A stretch of DNA of 64,000 nt from assembly GCF_000350225.1 (NCBI RefSeq), contig NW_005179334.1:62001-126000 (forward strand), written 5' to 3'. A model generated the notes under the pieces. It was not told the DNA's origin and made no database searches. It was given only the letters and a program-made list of their open reading frames with translations. A program made the translations under genes and the position numbers. This stretch comes from Chondrus crispus (Eukaryota > Rhodophyta > Florideophyceae > Gigartinales > Gigartinaceae). Each line of letters opens with the position of its first letter. Position 1 is the stretch's first letter. Positions 29,465 to 38,667 of the stretch are shown piece by piece.

Positions 29465-30514
29465 ATGAAATTCATCCTCTTGCTCATCCTTTCCCTACTT
29501 ACGGAGCTCTCATCTGCGCAACGACACACGTTCGACCACTGCAAATCGTCTGCCGAATGCTCTAACGGAAATCGATGCATCCACTTTGCCAACACAGCAC
29601 TCCGTGAATGCACAACTTCCACCTTCACGCTCATATGTGCATGCACCACTACCCTCCCCACGTCCCCGCCCATCTGCCTGTCGTCCTTCGATTGCCGGGC
29701 AGAGGAAATGTGCACGAACCAAGTGCAGGGCGGCAAGGCTAGCGGCGTATGCGTTTCCCGAGAATGGGCTGTCTGGATAGCGTCCATCAACCCCAGGTTC
29801 AAACTCTCGGACTCTAGCAGCCTTGCTCCTTCTCCAGAACAAGTCGATTCAACTCTCCAGCTTTTGGACGACGGGTACAGCGTTTACCCTTGCGTTTCTA
29901 GCGATGAGTGCGCCTCCTCGCGGACTTGCTACGATGTTTTCAAGGCAGGCAGTTGCTCCAGTGGAAGTACTGACCTGGCCTGCATTTGCTTGCCCGCTGG
30001 GGTACCACCTTCGCCCTTACAATGTCGCAGGGGCACGTGTACAAACACCGAAGTGTGCTCAAATGAAATTAACTCAAGTAACCCACCGGAGAATGGCGTA
30101 TGCCTGTCTAGAGCGTTTGCGGAACGGATTGCAGAGCGAATGGGTGCATCGATTGAGAGTGAAGAAGTGTGTGTGGCAGTGCATCACCTGAGCGATACAG
30201 CGAGAAGCGACCTGATTTATGAGAATGACAAACTCGCACGTGTGCTCTGCGATGAGCACGGCAGCTGCGCCACTCCGGGGCACATGGTCAGTTTTCACGG
30301 GCAAGCGATGTCAATGAAAAGTTACTGCTCCAAATTATCGGATCCATCTGATAGATGTGTTATCAAGATGATGTACGTGAATAGCCCCCGGTTTAGAAGA
30401 GGTGTGGTTATCAATTCGCGAACGCACGGACTTGTGTTTACCGCGCTCGCAGCGCGATATCAATCTAGGCTGGAAGAGAGCGTTCTCTCTTTCGTAATCC
30501 GTGTCGAGGGTTAG
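29465..30514 (+). CDS. Secreted cysteine-repeat protein
   Basis: 349 aa, intronless, starting MKFILLLILSLLTELSSAQ, a clear signal peptide, so it is an extracellular or cell-wall protein. The N-terminal two thirds has four copies of a CX4-5CX5C module (CKSSAECSNGNRC, CLSSFDCRAEEMC, CVSSDECASSRTC, CRRGTCTNTEVC), most followed by a further Cys pair (ICAC, CIC) or a GVC segment. The C-terminal third is a different domain starting CVAVHHLSDTARS, with VLCDEHGSCATPGHMV and VFTALAARY. I cannot name a family. It may be a matrix or defence-related secreted protein, but no function is shown. Codon use and length look like a true host gene. Confidence 0.75.
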   Translation: MKFILLLILSLLTELSSAQRHTFDHCKSSAECSNGNRCIHFANTALRECTTSTFTLICACTTTLPTSPPICLSSFDCRAEEMCTNQVQGGKASGVCVSREWAVWIASINPRFKLSDSSSLAPSPEQVDSTLQLLDDGYSVYPCVSSDECASSRTCYDVFKAGSCSSGSTDLACICLPAGVPPSPLQCRRGTCTNTEVCSNEINSSNPPENGVCLSRAFAERIAERMGASIESEEVCVAVHHLSDTARSDLIYENDKLARVLCDEHGSCATPGHMVSFHGQAMSMKSYCSKLSDPSDRCVIKMMYVNSPRFRRGVVINSRTHGLVFTALAARYQSRLEESVLSFVIRVEG

Positions 30515-31589
30515 AATGTCTACAAGTTGCCGCCTTGCTCATGGCAGCAAGAACCGGGAAGACCCGAGTTTATCCCGATGTGTCTTGATGAACCGTTGAC
30601 GAATTGGTGGTCATGGAGGCATCTTTCTCTATAATTTGCATGCAGACGAGCTTATCTCTTTGTGACAAAGCTCGAGTCCATAGAGAAGGCCTCTCTTCAA
30701 AGATCAAGGAATTAAGTCAGATGCATCGAGGAGCGGAAAAATTGTAACAAGTAGAACGCGCTGCACTGTAGAGAAAACCCGCGAAATCTGTCAAGTACGG
30801 TAGAGGCCCTGCACATTATTTACACTTCTGTAGGAAAATTGAAGGGATGAGTGTCATGAGAGCCATATGCACACACGTTGCACACGTACAACAGCGATCA
30901 GCTCACCACGATCACCGCAGGCCTACGGATCACCAGCCCCCCTTTATAAGGTAGACAGGCATTAGACATCAGTAAACCTAGGCATCGGTCTTGCATCACA
31001 AACAGAACGAGATCGTTTACTCAGTAGACGACGCCGGACACCCACAGTTAAAGGGTGTAACAGAGTTCCCTGATACACATTGTCTTCCCCAATTACTGCC
31101 AATTCTCGCAGCAACTAGGCCTGTACCCTCTGCAGATATTCGTGAAGGGCTTTCTTGTGAAGTAGCTTTACAGCGTCCTTTTCTACTGCTCAATGACATG
31201 GCAGACTTTGACGGGTGCATTTCTTTGATGAGATGGTCGTGTGGAGTAGTTGTGGAGCAGTTGTGGTCTATAAGGTAAGAATTGAAAGATGTTGTTGGCG
31301 TGCCTGGCGCCACGTGATTTGCCATTTCACCATGTCAATAGTGCAAGCGCGGCATGACAGACGGGAGGAACGGGGGCGGACATGACCGTTGTCACACAGG
31401 CGTAGAGCACGTGTCCGAGTAGGACGACAGGACCCCTGGTGCCTCCTTAAAAGCTCGCGGCCTTGCACCGGAGCAATATCCGACGGCTCAATGTGGTGTA
31501 AGATCGATGACTCCTTTTACTGAAAATTGCGGTTGGAATTTTAGGACAGAAATTTTGTTGTCGGTGGGGTCTTGGCGGTGGGGTCACCC
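30515..31589. other. Intergenic, nothing recognised
   Basis: Some short frames occur on both strands, none with motifs. This should include the 3' UTR of the cysteine-repeat gene at its left end. Confidence 0.45.
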
Positions 31590-31872
31590 TTATTCTCCAA
31601 CCGGTGGGGATGCTCTAAATTAGGGTGTAATGGTATGGCCGGTACAGAGCAGTCGAAATCCAGAGGATTTAACTATTCCTCCAGTGAAGACTGCTCCATT
31701 TGAGTGCGTCTCTGCATTTAGCTCTGGCAACACCGGTGGAGTGTGTTGATGTCGGAGCTAAAATGCCAAATATGAGCAAATGCACCTGGGCATGCGCACC
31801 AGTATTTGAATGACAAGTGATGAAAATATTTAGCTCTTTGCTCATTTATTCTCCAACCGGTGGGGATGCTCT
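31590..31872. repeat. 27-bp direct repeats and MITE-like core
   Basis: A 27-bp sequence (core CTCCAACCGGTGGGGATGCT) occurs at 31590-31616 and again at 31846-31872. Between them lie GCATTTAGCTC (31714-31724) and its inverted form GAGCTAAAATGC (31755-31766), and a third TTTAGCTC at about 31,830. This resembles remains of a small non-autonomous transposon. The right repeat supplies the polyadenylation signal of the SKP1-like gene. Confidence 0.6.
31845..31850 (-). terminator. Polyadenylation signal of the SKP1-like gene
   Basis: AATAAA on the minus strand, 77 bp past the stop codon at 31927-31929. It lies at the edge of the right-hand 27-bp direct repeat. Confidence 0.55.
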
Positions 31873-31926
31873 TACAAGTCCGACGGAGCGACCACTCAGC
31901 CGACCTGTGCCAAACTCGAAGCGCGG

Positions 31927-32546
31927 CTACTCGGTGGTGAAGCTGTCGTCGATGGCAAACTCCGAGCGGATCTGCTCGCCCGACTTGCCCTTGATCATGT
32001 CGGCGACGCTGCGCGGGGCGGGAGGGGGGCGGAGGAGACGGGGGAGGGGTTAGCGTGCGGGAGGTGGGGGCGCGGCGCGCGTGCGGGCGGGACTTACGTT
32101 TTGCAGGCCAGGTCGAGCAGCGGCTGGACGTTGAGGAAGTTTGCGGCCTGCGGCGGGGGTGCGGGGGTGGAGGGGGGAAGGTCAGCGGGCGGGGCGGGAT
32201 GGCGGGGCGGTTGCAGAGGGTGTCGGGGGCGGGCGGGGCGTACCGTGAGGACGAGGAAGAGGGTGCGCTTGTCGACGCGGACGAAGGCGGCCTCCCAGGT
32301 GTCGATCTCCTCGGCGGCGTGCGGGGTGAGGCGGTGGTCGTGGTGGAAGGCGCAGAAGTCGATGACCTTTTGCAGGATGGGCGCGGTGACGGGGCCCATG
32401 GGGATGCTCATGCCGTCGACGACGTCGACGTCGCACACCATGTCCTGCACGAAGCAGATGCGCATGGCGACCGGCTTGGACACCTCGAAGATGGCGCCGT
32501 CGCTCGCGCGCAGCTTGAGCGTGATCGGGCGCGTCGGCTCGGGCAT
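31927..32546 (-). CDS. SKP1: SKP1-like protein, three exons
   Basis: Exons at 32546-32244, 32147-32098 and 32008-31927, with introns of 96 and 89 bp, all GT-AG. The product is 144 aa. Exon 1 encodes the BTB/POZ-like N-terminus (ITLKLRASDGAIFEV) and GPVTAPILQKVIDFCAFHH, matching the SKP1 block around VIEWCTHH. Exons 2 and 3 give the dimerisation helices AANFLNVQPLLDLACKTVAD and MIKGKSGEQIRSEF. SKP1 is the adaptor linking F-box proteins to cullin in SCF ubiquitin ligases. The protein ends at DDSFTTE and lacks the last helix, usually WCEEK, that helps bind F-box proteins, so it may be a divergent paralogue. The region is much more GC-rich than its surroundings. Confidence 0.88.
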
Positions 32547-33530
32547 TGTTGGCGGGCGGGCGCGCTACGGGCGTCTGGGAGGCGGGGCAGAGGGAGGGGG
32601 GGGTATCGCCGGGCGAAGCGAGCGCGGGGTGCGGGACTCCGCGGAAGGCGTGGAGGGGTTTGGTTAGGTCAATTGGCAGCCCTTCAAGAAACGTGTGTAT
32701 TTGGGAGGACGTGTCACACGTGTACGTTTCCATGGGCAGAGTATAGAGGAAGGAGTCGACCAGCACCTCCACCCCTCGCGAGCTCAAGTGTAGCATACGA
32801 CTTGTGCGCACTACGACAATACAAATAGACAGACGGACGTGCTTTTTGACGCAGGGTTTCTAGCAGGGTTTCAAGTTCGTGTAAGTGGAAACAGAAACAG
32901 AAACAATCGGGCTACAACTCTAAAACAGCGGCACCCACCTCACGTCGAACCCGCCATTCCCCAGCAGGAGCCACCCCCTCGACGTAGGAGGTCGAACAAT
33001 CATGTCGGGCGCTTTCGCACGAAGAAGCCCGAGGTAGGGAGATTGATGGAGGTTGCTTCAAAGTCGAGCGCCACACAAAAGACCTGTTTTTGAACCGAGA
33101 ATGAAATACTTCCATCACTCTCGACCACTCCGTACCGTATACCTCCATATCTGGGGTGAAATACCACTACGGTCGGGTGTCGGGATCTCTATATGCGAGC
33201 GCTACACGAGAAAATGCTTTTCGACGTGTGTAGCGGTCGGGCTGTGCCGAAAACTCGAAAAATAGTGTGCTTCCATATCTCTGCCGTCGAGCTTAGCGAC
33301 AAATATTTTGTTCGGTCACGTGGAAAACGTGGATGAGAGCTAAGAGGTTGTCAGTGTCACGTTTCTCCCTTATCGCTTGTTTAATTTCGGGTACATACAT
33401 TCGGCAACTGGTTTCAGTGTCCAAGATGAGCGAACAAGGGCCCGCGACCGAAAATACCTCGAAAGATTCATCTGGCCGATGATGCCGTTTAGAGAAGTAA
33501 TACATAGAACACGAGCACGCTCTTTGACAG
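32547..33530. other. Spacer with duplicated block edge
   Basis: 32,547-32,880 is the upstream side of the SKP1-like gene, with a CCAAT motif on the minus strand near 32,673. From about 32,985 on, the sequence is the inverted duplicate of 20,340-20,880. No independent gene is supported. Confidence 0.5.
32911..32972 (-). pseudogene. Third VPS62-like fragment (last codons)
   Basis: The minus strand reads a sequence encoding GNGGFDVRWVPLF followed by TAG, matching the last codons ENGGFDGRWVQLF plus stop of the VPS62-like gene. The following bases (AGTTGTAG) resemble its 3' UTR start (AGCTGCAG). It is fused to the edge of the duplicated zinc-finger promoter region. This is a short remnant of a third gene copy. 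Confidence 0.6.
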
Positions 33531-33540
33531 GTATATATAA
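33531..33540 (+). promoter_or_regulatory. TATA box of the intact zinc-finger gene
   Basis: TATATATAAG, 111 bp upstream of the ATG at 33651 and conserved in the inverted copy. Short upstream frames lie in this region, but none is supported as a gene. Confidence 0.65.
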
Positions 33541-33650
33541 GGATGAGTCAATTCTTGTCTTCTCCAAACGAAGCACAGTTGCACTTCTTCCTGTAAGATA
33601 AAACACATTCAAGTCATCACGAGTGATAAAAGTTACCGAAAACAACTAAA

Positions 33651-34091
33651 ATGGAAAGGGGCCGCTCATCGAAACCACGAAAGGAAATTGCTAAGGAGTA
33701 CAGGAGCTCTCACGTCGATTCGATATTTATTGCAGACGAAGCTCTAAAGCGACGAGAGCGAGGCTACAAGGAACGGGGGAGCAACGGATATTTGAAGTGC
33801 GACGTGCCAGGCTGTGAGTTTTTATTTGTGAAGCTAAGCGCAAAGGAAAGGCATTGGCGGACTGTGCATAGGAAGGAACGGCGGTATGAGTGTGAGGCCT
33901 CAGGGTGTGAAGCGAGTTTTTTCGAGAAGAATCAGCTACGGAGACACGAAAACGACATCCATAACAGTAAGCGCTTCGACTGTCCACAATGTGACAAGTC
34001 TTATAGCAGGCAGTGGACTTTGTCCAATCATGTGGAAAAAAATCATGGGGAGGGCAACAGAAATTCGAACAGGATGCAGCGTCGCTCATGA
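33651..34091 (+). CDS. C2H2 zinc-finger protein, intact copy
   Basis: 146 aa. The N-terminus is basic (MERGRSSKPRKEIAKEY). Three C2H2 fingers follow: CX4CX12HX4H from residue 50 (CDVPGCEFLF to HWRTVH), CX4CX12HX4H (CEASGCEASFF to HENDIH) and CX2CX12HX4H (CPQCDKSYSRQW to HVEKNH). A short Asn/Arg-rich tail ends MQRRS. The first two fingers have a long CX4C turn like TFIIIA-type fingers. It is probably a nuclear nucleic-acid-binding regulator with unknown target. It is tail to tail with the broken VPS62-like copy, and its own broken duplicate is at 19772-20212. The ATG at 33651 follows the leader sequence AACTAAA. Confidence 0.82.
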   Translation: MERGRSSKPRKEIAKEYRSSHVDSIFIADEALKRRERGYKERGSNGYLKCDVPGCEFLFVKLSAKERHWRTVHRKERRYECEASGCEASFFEKNQLRRHENDIHNSKRFDCPQCDKSYSRQWTLSNHVEKNHGEGNRNSNRMQRRS

Positions 34092-34142
34092 GTTGTTCTT
34101 TCTCAAGGTTTCAAGAGTATAGATGTGTCGATATTTAATAAG

Positions 34143-34148
34143 AATAAA
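34143..34148 (+). terminator. Polyadenylation signal of the zinc-finger gene
   Basis: AATAAA, 52 bp past the stop codon. It is also found at the equivalent place behind copy 1 and behind the antisense fragment near 9,640. Confidence 0.55.
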
Positions 34149-34501
34149 AAGTCACCCTTTTCCTGAAGTATGTGGCACTACTTGATTAAAAGAACAGTTT
34201 TGAAACTAACGAATATCATGTGGTGAGAACAACGGCTTGCGTCGCGACACTTCGTGAGACGTGACAATTGGTTTGTGCAGGAGCACAGCGTGAATTAAAG
34301 ACACCAAAGCAAAAGGACACAGTCCTGCGAAGCAACAAGCAAACGAAAGAGAATGATGTAAATGCATGACTAGAGAAAGAAGTAGCTGCAAGGAATTATT
34401 TACCTAATGTTAAAGACGGTTCCGGAGCAACATGTAGACACATAAACCTAGGACCAGTCTCAGTTTTCCATTCGAAAAGGACCGATCATCATACTACAGC
34501 T

Positions 34502-35836
34502 CTAAAAAAGCTGCACCCACCTTCCATCAAACCCGCCATTCTCCTCCAGGTGCCAGCCCTTCGGAAGCCATCGCCCACCTCCGACGTTTCCGTCATGCGA
34601 GAAAAAGTCGTGCTGTCTAAAGTACGACTCCTCCTTACTGTTTGGGTCTCCATTAGCCGCTATGCGCTCCGGGTCGGACCAAGCAGCATCCGTGTCAGCC
34701 CCCCCGTCAAGCCGATAGAAGCCCCAGAACCACGACTTCGTGGGGTACCCGCTCCTGTTCTCGTCCTCGTCTTCATCGTCCAGCGAGCGTGCGTAAAACG
34801 TCTGTAGGCCCGTCGGCACCGGGGGCCGCCGTCAATCCCTCCCGCAAGCGGCTCCTTCAAGTAAACCCTGCGTGACGACTCCGTGCCCCAGTGCACGCTG
34901 TAGCGCCCGCCGGACCAGTGCGTCGGGAATATGTCCGCGAGGTCCTGCAGCTCGTACTTGATTCGCGGTATATTGCTAAATGTAAGCCGGTCGCGGTCTT
35001 TGCCGTGCTGCAAGTCGTTTGCGTTTGATTGTGTCAGAGTCTGAGCGTTCCAGTATGACACGGCTTCGCTGTCATCTTGTGGGACGAATATGTAGTGAAC
35101 GTTCTTTTCGTCATCGCCGTTCACATCGACTTCAGCCTTGTCGTCTGAAGCGACGTGTCTTGAGACCGTGTCAAAGGCATCTTCCACAAAGTGCAGCTCG
35201 CCCCCGTAGAAGCCGGTCATAATTCCAAAAAGATTGCGCTCCTTTCGCTGCTCGGCTTGCCATATCATCGGGTGCGACCCAGAACCTGTACTCATGAAGT
35301 TCAGGTCTCCATCCCCGCGTCGACGTATAGTGTCGTCAGAATGTTCTGTGATGACCACGTACACCGCTGTTTCGCCGGAACCCGGGTCGCCAGTGATACC
35401 CATCAGGCGAACTTCTATCCTTTCCCAGTCATGGATTGACCGGTCCTGCTTGGCGTGGTAGACGTGATACAACAATGTTGCCTCTTTCTGCGTCCCATCT
35501 TCTGTCATGTACTCGATCATGGATGTGTACATCGTCGGGGCGGATATTCCAGTCCGAGTGGGAAGAGGCATCGATGAAACTGTTGAGATCCTCCCAGTTT
35601 TCTTTGCTGTTCGAAAAGTCCTTGTCGTTGTCAAAGTCGAAGTTGGTGAGGCAGTCGTACCCTCTTCGCTCCGAGCTTTCGTCTGCGCGTTTGAATAGCA
35701 ATGGGGCATAATATGTCAAGAACTGACGGCGCTGGTCGTAATACAAGGACCATGCCTGGCCTTTGGCAAGTGCGGTGATGCTGCCCCAAACAAAGAAGAA
35801 AGCAAGACACGAGAAAAACCAACTGCGTAGAGTCAT
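34502..35836 (-). pseudogene. VPS62/DUF946-like gene, copy 2, broken
   Basis: This aligns from start to stop with the gene at 18031-19365, keeping the signal peptide (MTLRSWFFSCLAFFFVWGSI), the HDWERIEV motif, the acidic run and the ending GGFDGRWVQLF. It is interrupted by about two frame breaks, so a full-length product is not expected. Most other differences are silent or mild, which suggests recent inactivation. Its leader is kept for about 75 bp and then stops at a pogo-like transposon that separates the gene from its promoter. Confidence 0.85.
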
Positions 35837-35914
35837 TTTGGAGGTAGCCAGTGGATACCTCAATGAGATTGTGAGTGAAATTGCAAATTGTGATCGAATC
35901 TCGCGATGTACCTA

Positions 35915-38085
35915 CAGGGGGGGGTCACGATTTAGTGCCCTCTTTGACAGTGCCTCCCTCGGTTTAGTGCCACCAAAACCCGGTTGTCACGGCTTATCAT
36001 AACACGACACGTGAAGTCCAATTCTAGGTCGAGCGCAATGCGACGCCGCGCACTCGCCCGGATCCATATTCTTCCACATTCACGTTTTCGTTGAGACTGG
36101 CGACCTCCACCCATCGCCCAATCAACCCTCGTATTGTTCACCTTTCCTGATCGCCCCCCTTCTGACTCAAATGGACATGACAGCAAAAATATCGTCACAG
36201 CCCAAGCCTAAAACGCGGCGAAGGCGCCTCACAGTCAATCAAAAGGCAGACATCGCGAGACAAATGCAAACAGGGACACTCGCTAATCACATCATGAAAA
36301 AGTACCAGATCTCTCGCCGAACTGTAACAAACATTCGATCAAATATCGACCGTATCATGGAAACGGCAATTACTTCAAACGTCTCTCTAAACAGCAAATC
36401 CGTCAAAGCATGTGCCGTTCCGTTGCTCGAAAAGTTGCTTCTTGAATTTATCACAATTTCCCGTTCACTCAAGATGCCGGTTACTCAAGGCGTTATTCAA
36501 GCAAAGGCATTGCTGATTCAGGACGAACTTTTAAAGGGAGAGCAGACGATGTGCGCAGCCGAGCATCAGACGCTGGATATTTTCAAAGCATCATGTGGAT
36601 GGGTAAGTAAATTTGTACAGCGTTATTCCCTTCGTTCAGTTTCCTTACATGGCGAAGCTGGCTCTGTTAACCTCAACGCCATTGGAGAGCGCATTGTACT
36701 ACTGCGCGGATTGATGAGCAAGTTCAAGGTTCAAAGAAATTTTCAACGTGGATGAAACAGGACTTTTTTATAAATTACTACCACGGAATACATACATCTG
36801 CACACATGAAAACAGAAAATCTGTTCGAAGAACTAAGGGCATGAATGCGAAGGACCGCATCAAGGCATATGTCTGCACTAATGCTGATGGATCGTTGAAA
36901 CTACCGATGGCAATTATTGGTAAGAGCAAAAACCCAAGATGCTTCCGGCTTGGCCAACCGCCAGTGCCCTACTTTAGTCAATCTAATGCGTGGTCCAACG
37001 CTGTTACTTTTAAGAAATGGTTTTACCAGATCTTTCTTCCATATGTCAGGTCTAAGACATCTGACCCCGTTCTTCTCCTGATGGACAACTGCGGGCCGCA
37101 CGGTACGGATTTAGAAGATGTAAGAGGCCAAGTATCGATAATGACACTACCACCAAATTGCACATCAGTTCATTAGCCAATGGATCTAGGAATTATTTCA
37201 TGCTGGAAGATACGTTATCGCCATCACATGTTGCGGGAAATTGTTCGCGACATTGAGGACCGAGCCACGAAGCGCAATATAAATAAGAAAAAGACCGCTG
37301 GAACGAGAGGCATGAGGGATGGATACGATCCTCACATGCTTGATGTTTCCGAAATGGTCCACATGACTTGGGAAACTGTCAGCCAACAAACAATTGCCAG
37401 GTGTTGGGTCAAAGCAGGTATTCTGCCATTGGAGATGCAGGCTGACCTCACAAGCCAGTACGGAAAGATGCATGGTAGTCGTGTATCGGCAGATAAAGAA
37501 GTTTTAAGAAAAGTAATAGAAATGATAAAGCATTTATCTTTAAATGTGAAAGAGGACGACGAACTTTCAACCTATGGAGTTGAGAACATTACGATTAGAG
37601 ACGCTGAGAGTTGGTTATGTGTGGAGGAGGAGCCTAATGTTGTAGAGGGAATGGCAAATGATTCGTTTGACCTGGCGCGCACATTTATTACTGGTCGCAA
37701 TAGTCATTTGACGGATACAGATGACATGAATGAAGATTGCCAAGATGTGAAAAACATCCCGAGTTCTCTGGTTGTATCGGCTATGTTCTGCGAGTTGGAA
37801 GAACTAGCATATCAATGTGATGTTACAGAGGCCTCTGTACATTTAAGGAAGGCCAAGAAGGGCTTTCCTTTCGTCAAAGGCGCAGTCAGGAAAGGACTCT
37901 TCAAGGCAGACGCTCATTAATGAGTACTGGACGTAGATATTGTGTCAGATACAACGCGTAAAGATTCATTGCTGAAAAGTGACCTTTAAGACCTTTACGG
38001 ACGACTCTTTTCGCAGTGCCACCCCCCCAATAGTGCCACATTATGCGATATGTCAGGCCCTAGCACTAAATCGTGTAGTGCACTG
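35915..38085 (+). mobile_element. pogo-like DNA transposon with TA duplication
   Basis: 2,171 bp flanked by TA (35913-35914 and 38086-38087). The ends begin CAG and share the inner terminal repeat CACGATTTAGTGC (left near 35,925; right, inverted, at about 38,062-38,075). A CAG start and TA target are typical of the pogo/Tigger/Fot1 group of Tc1/mariner. It carries one transposase gene with two inactivating changes. It sits in the promoter of the second VPS62-like copy. The outer 10 bases of the two ends differ, so the exact termini are a reasoned choice. Confidence 0.72.
36171..37920 (+). pseudogene. pogo-like transposase (DDE), two breaks
   Basis: The N-terminal part (36171 to about 36740) is a CENP-B/Psq-like helix-turn-helix (RRRRLTVNQKADIARQMQTG, YQISRRTVTNIRSNI). 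The DDE part (about 36,740 onward) has VDETGLFYKLLP, VLLLMDNCGPHG and, after LPPNCTSVH, PMDLGII, giving the D,D,D triad of DDE_1 (PF03184). Two defects are seen: a frame change near 36,735-36,750 between FKV and the DETG motif, and an in-frame TAG at 37174-37176 where the family has glutamine in SVHQPMD. The C-terminal region to 37,920 is open. The breaks are few, so the loss of activity is recent. Confidence 0.85.
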
Positions 38086-38199
38086 TATATGTTTGCGTTG
38101 TCACACGGGGCAAGAGGGCGGATATCAGCTCGAGGGCTGGACATGCGCCTCGAGGCGGAGGCGAGGGCGCATGGGAGGCGTGATCTCAGGCCTCAGGCC

Positions 38200-38253
38200 T
38201 ACACGTGTAAGATACGACAACCTCTCAAGAGGTTGTCGTATCTCACACGTGTA
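38200..38253. repeat. Palindrome, 26-bp arms, one mismatch
   Basis: The arm at 38200-38225 begins TACACGTGTAAGATACGACA. The spacer is CA, and the reverse complement at 38228-38253 has one mismatch. It lies inside the small inverted-repeat element. Confidence 0.93.
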
Positions 38254-38281
38254 CATCGCCCAGCCCCTCCACGGTATTTAA

Positions 38282-38419
38282 TGTGTGAACAGAAGACCGA
38301 TGCCTCCTCGTTTACTCGTCGTCGCTCGCTAGTTATAAGTCTATCCTGAAGGACAGACTGTCCTGTGCGGTCTGAGACTGCGAAATGACTATTGGCGAAT
38401 GTGATTGTGCGGTCTGACA
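38282..38419 (-). repeat. 3' LTR of the 38-kb copia element
   Basis: It matches 42806-42909 but carries an additional segment of about 35-40 bp beside a repeated TGTGCGGTCTGA. The polypurine-like tract CGAACCCGGGGAC lies just inside it on the minus strand. Confidence 0.82.
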
Positions 38420-38667
38420 GTCCCCGGGTTCGCCAATAGGGGTTTTGGGTCCACGAAGCTGAGCTTATTGAGGAGAGTTTTCGGGCGTTGTGGGCCGAGA
38501 GGCTTTGTGAAGTAGTCGGCGAGGTTGTCCTCGGAGGGGATGTGTTGGATTTTTGACGTTTCCTCGTTGAATGTGGTTATGTATGAGGTGATGTTTCACA
38601 TCGATGAACTTTCGACGTTTGGTGGGCGCCGAGTTCTGTGCCACGAGGATTGTTGCTTTGTTGTCTA

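Noticed and set aside
32055-32828. Plus-strand 257-aa Gly/Arg-rich frame
   Set aside because: It lies antisense to the GC-rich SKP1-like exons and introns. Its composition comes from the GC bias, and the SKP1 splice structure on the other strand is convincing.
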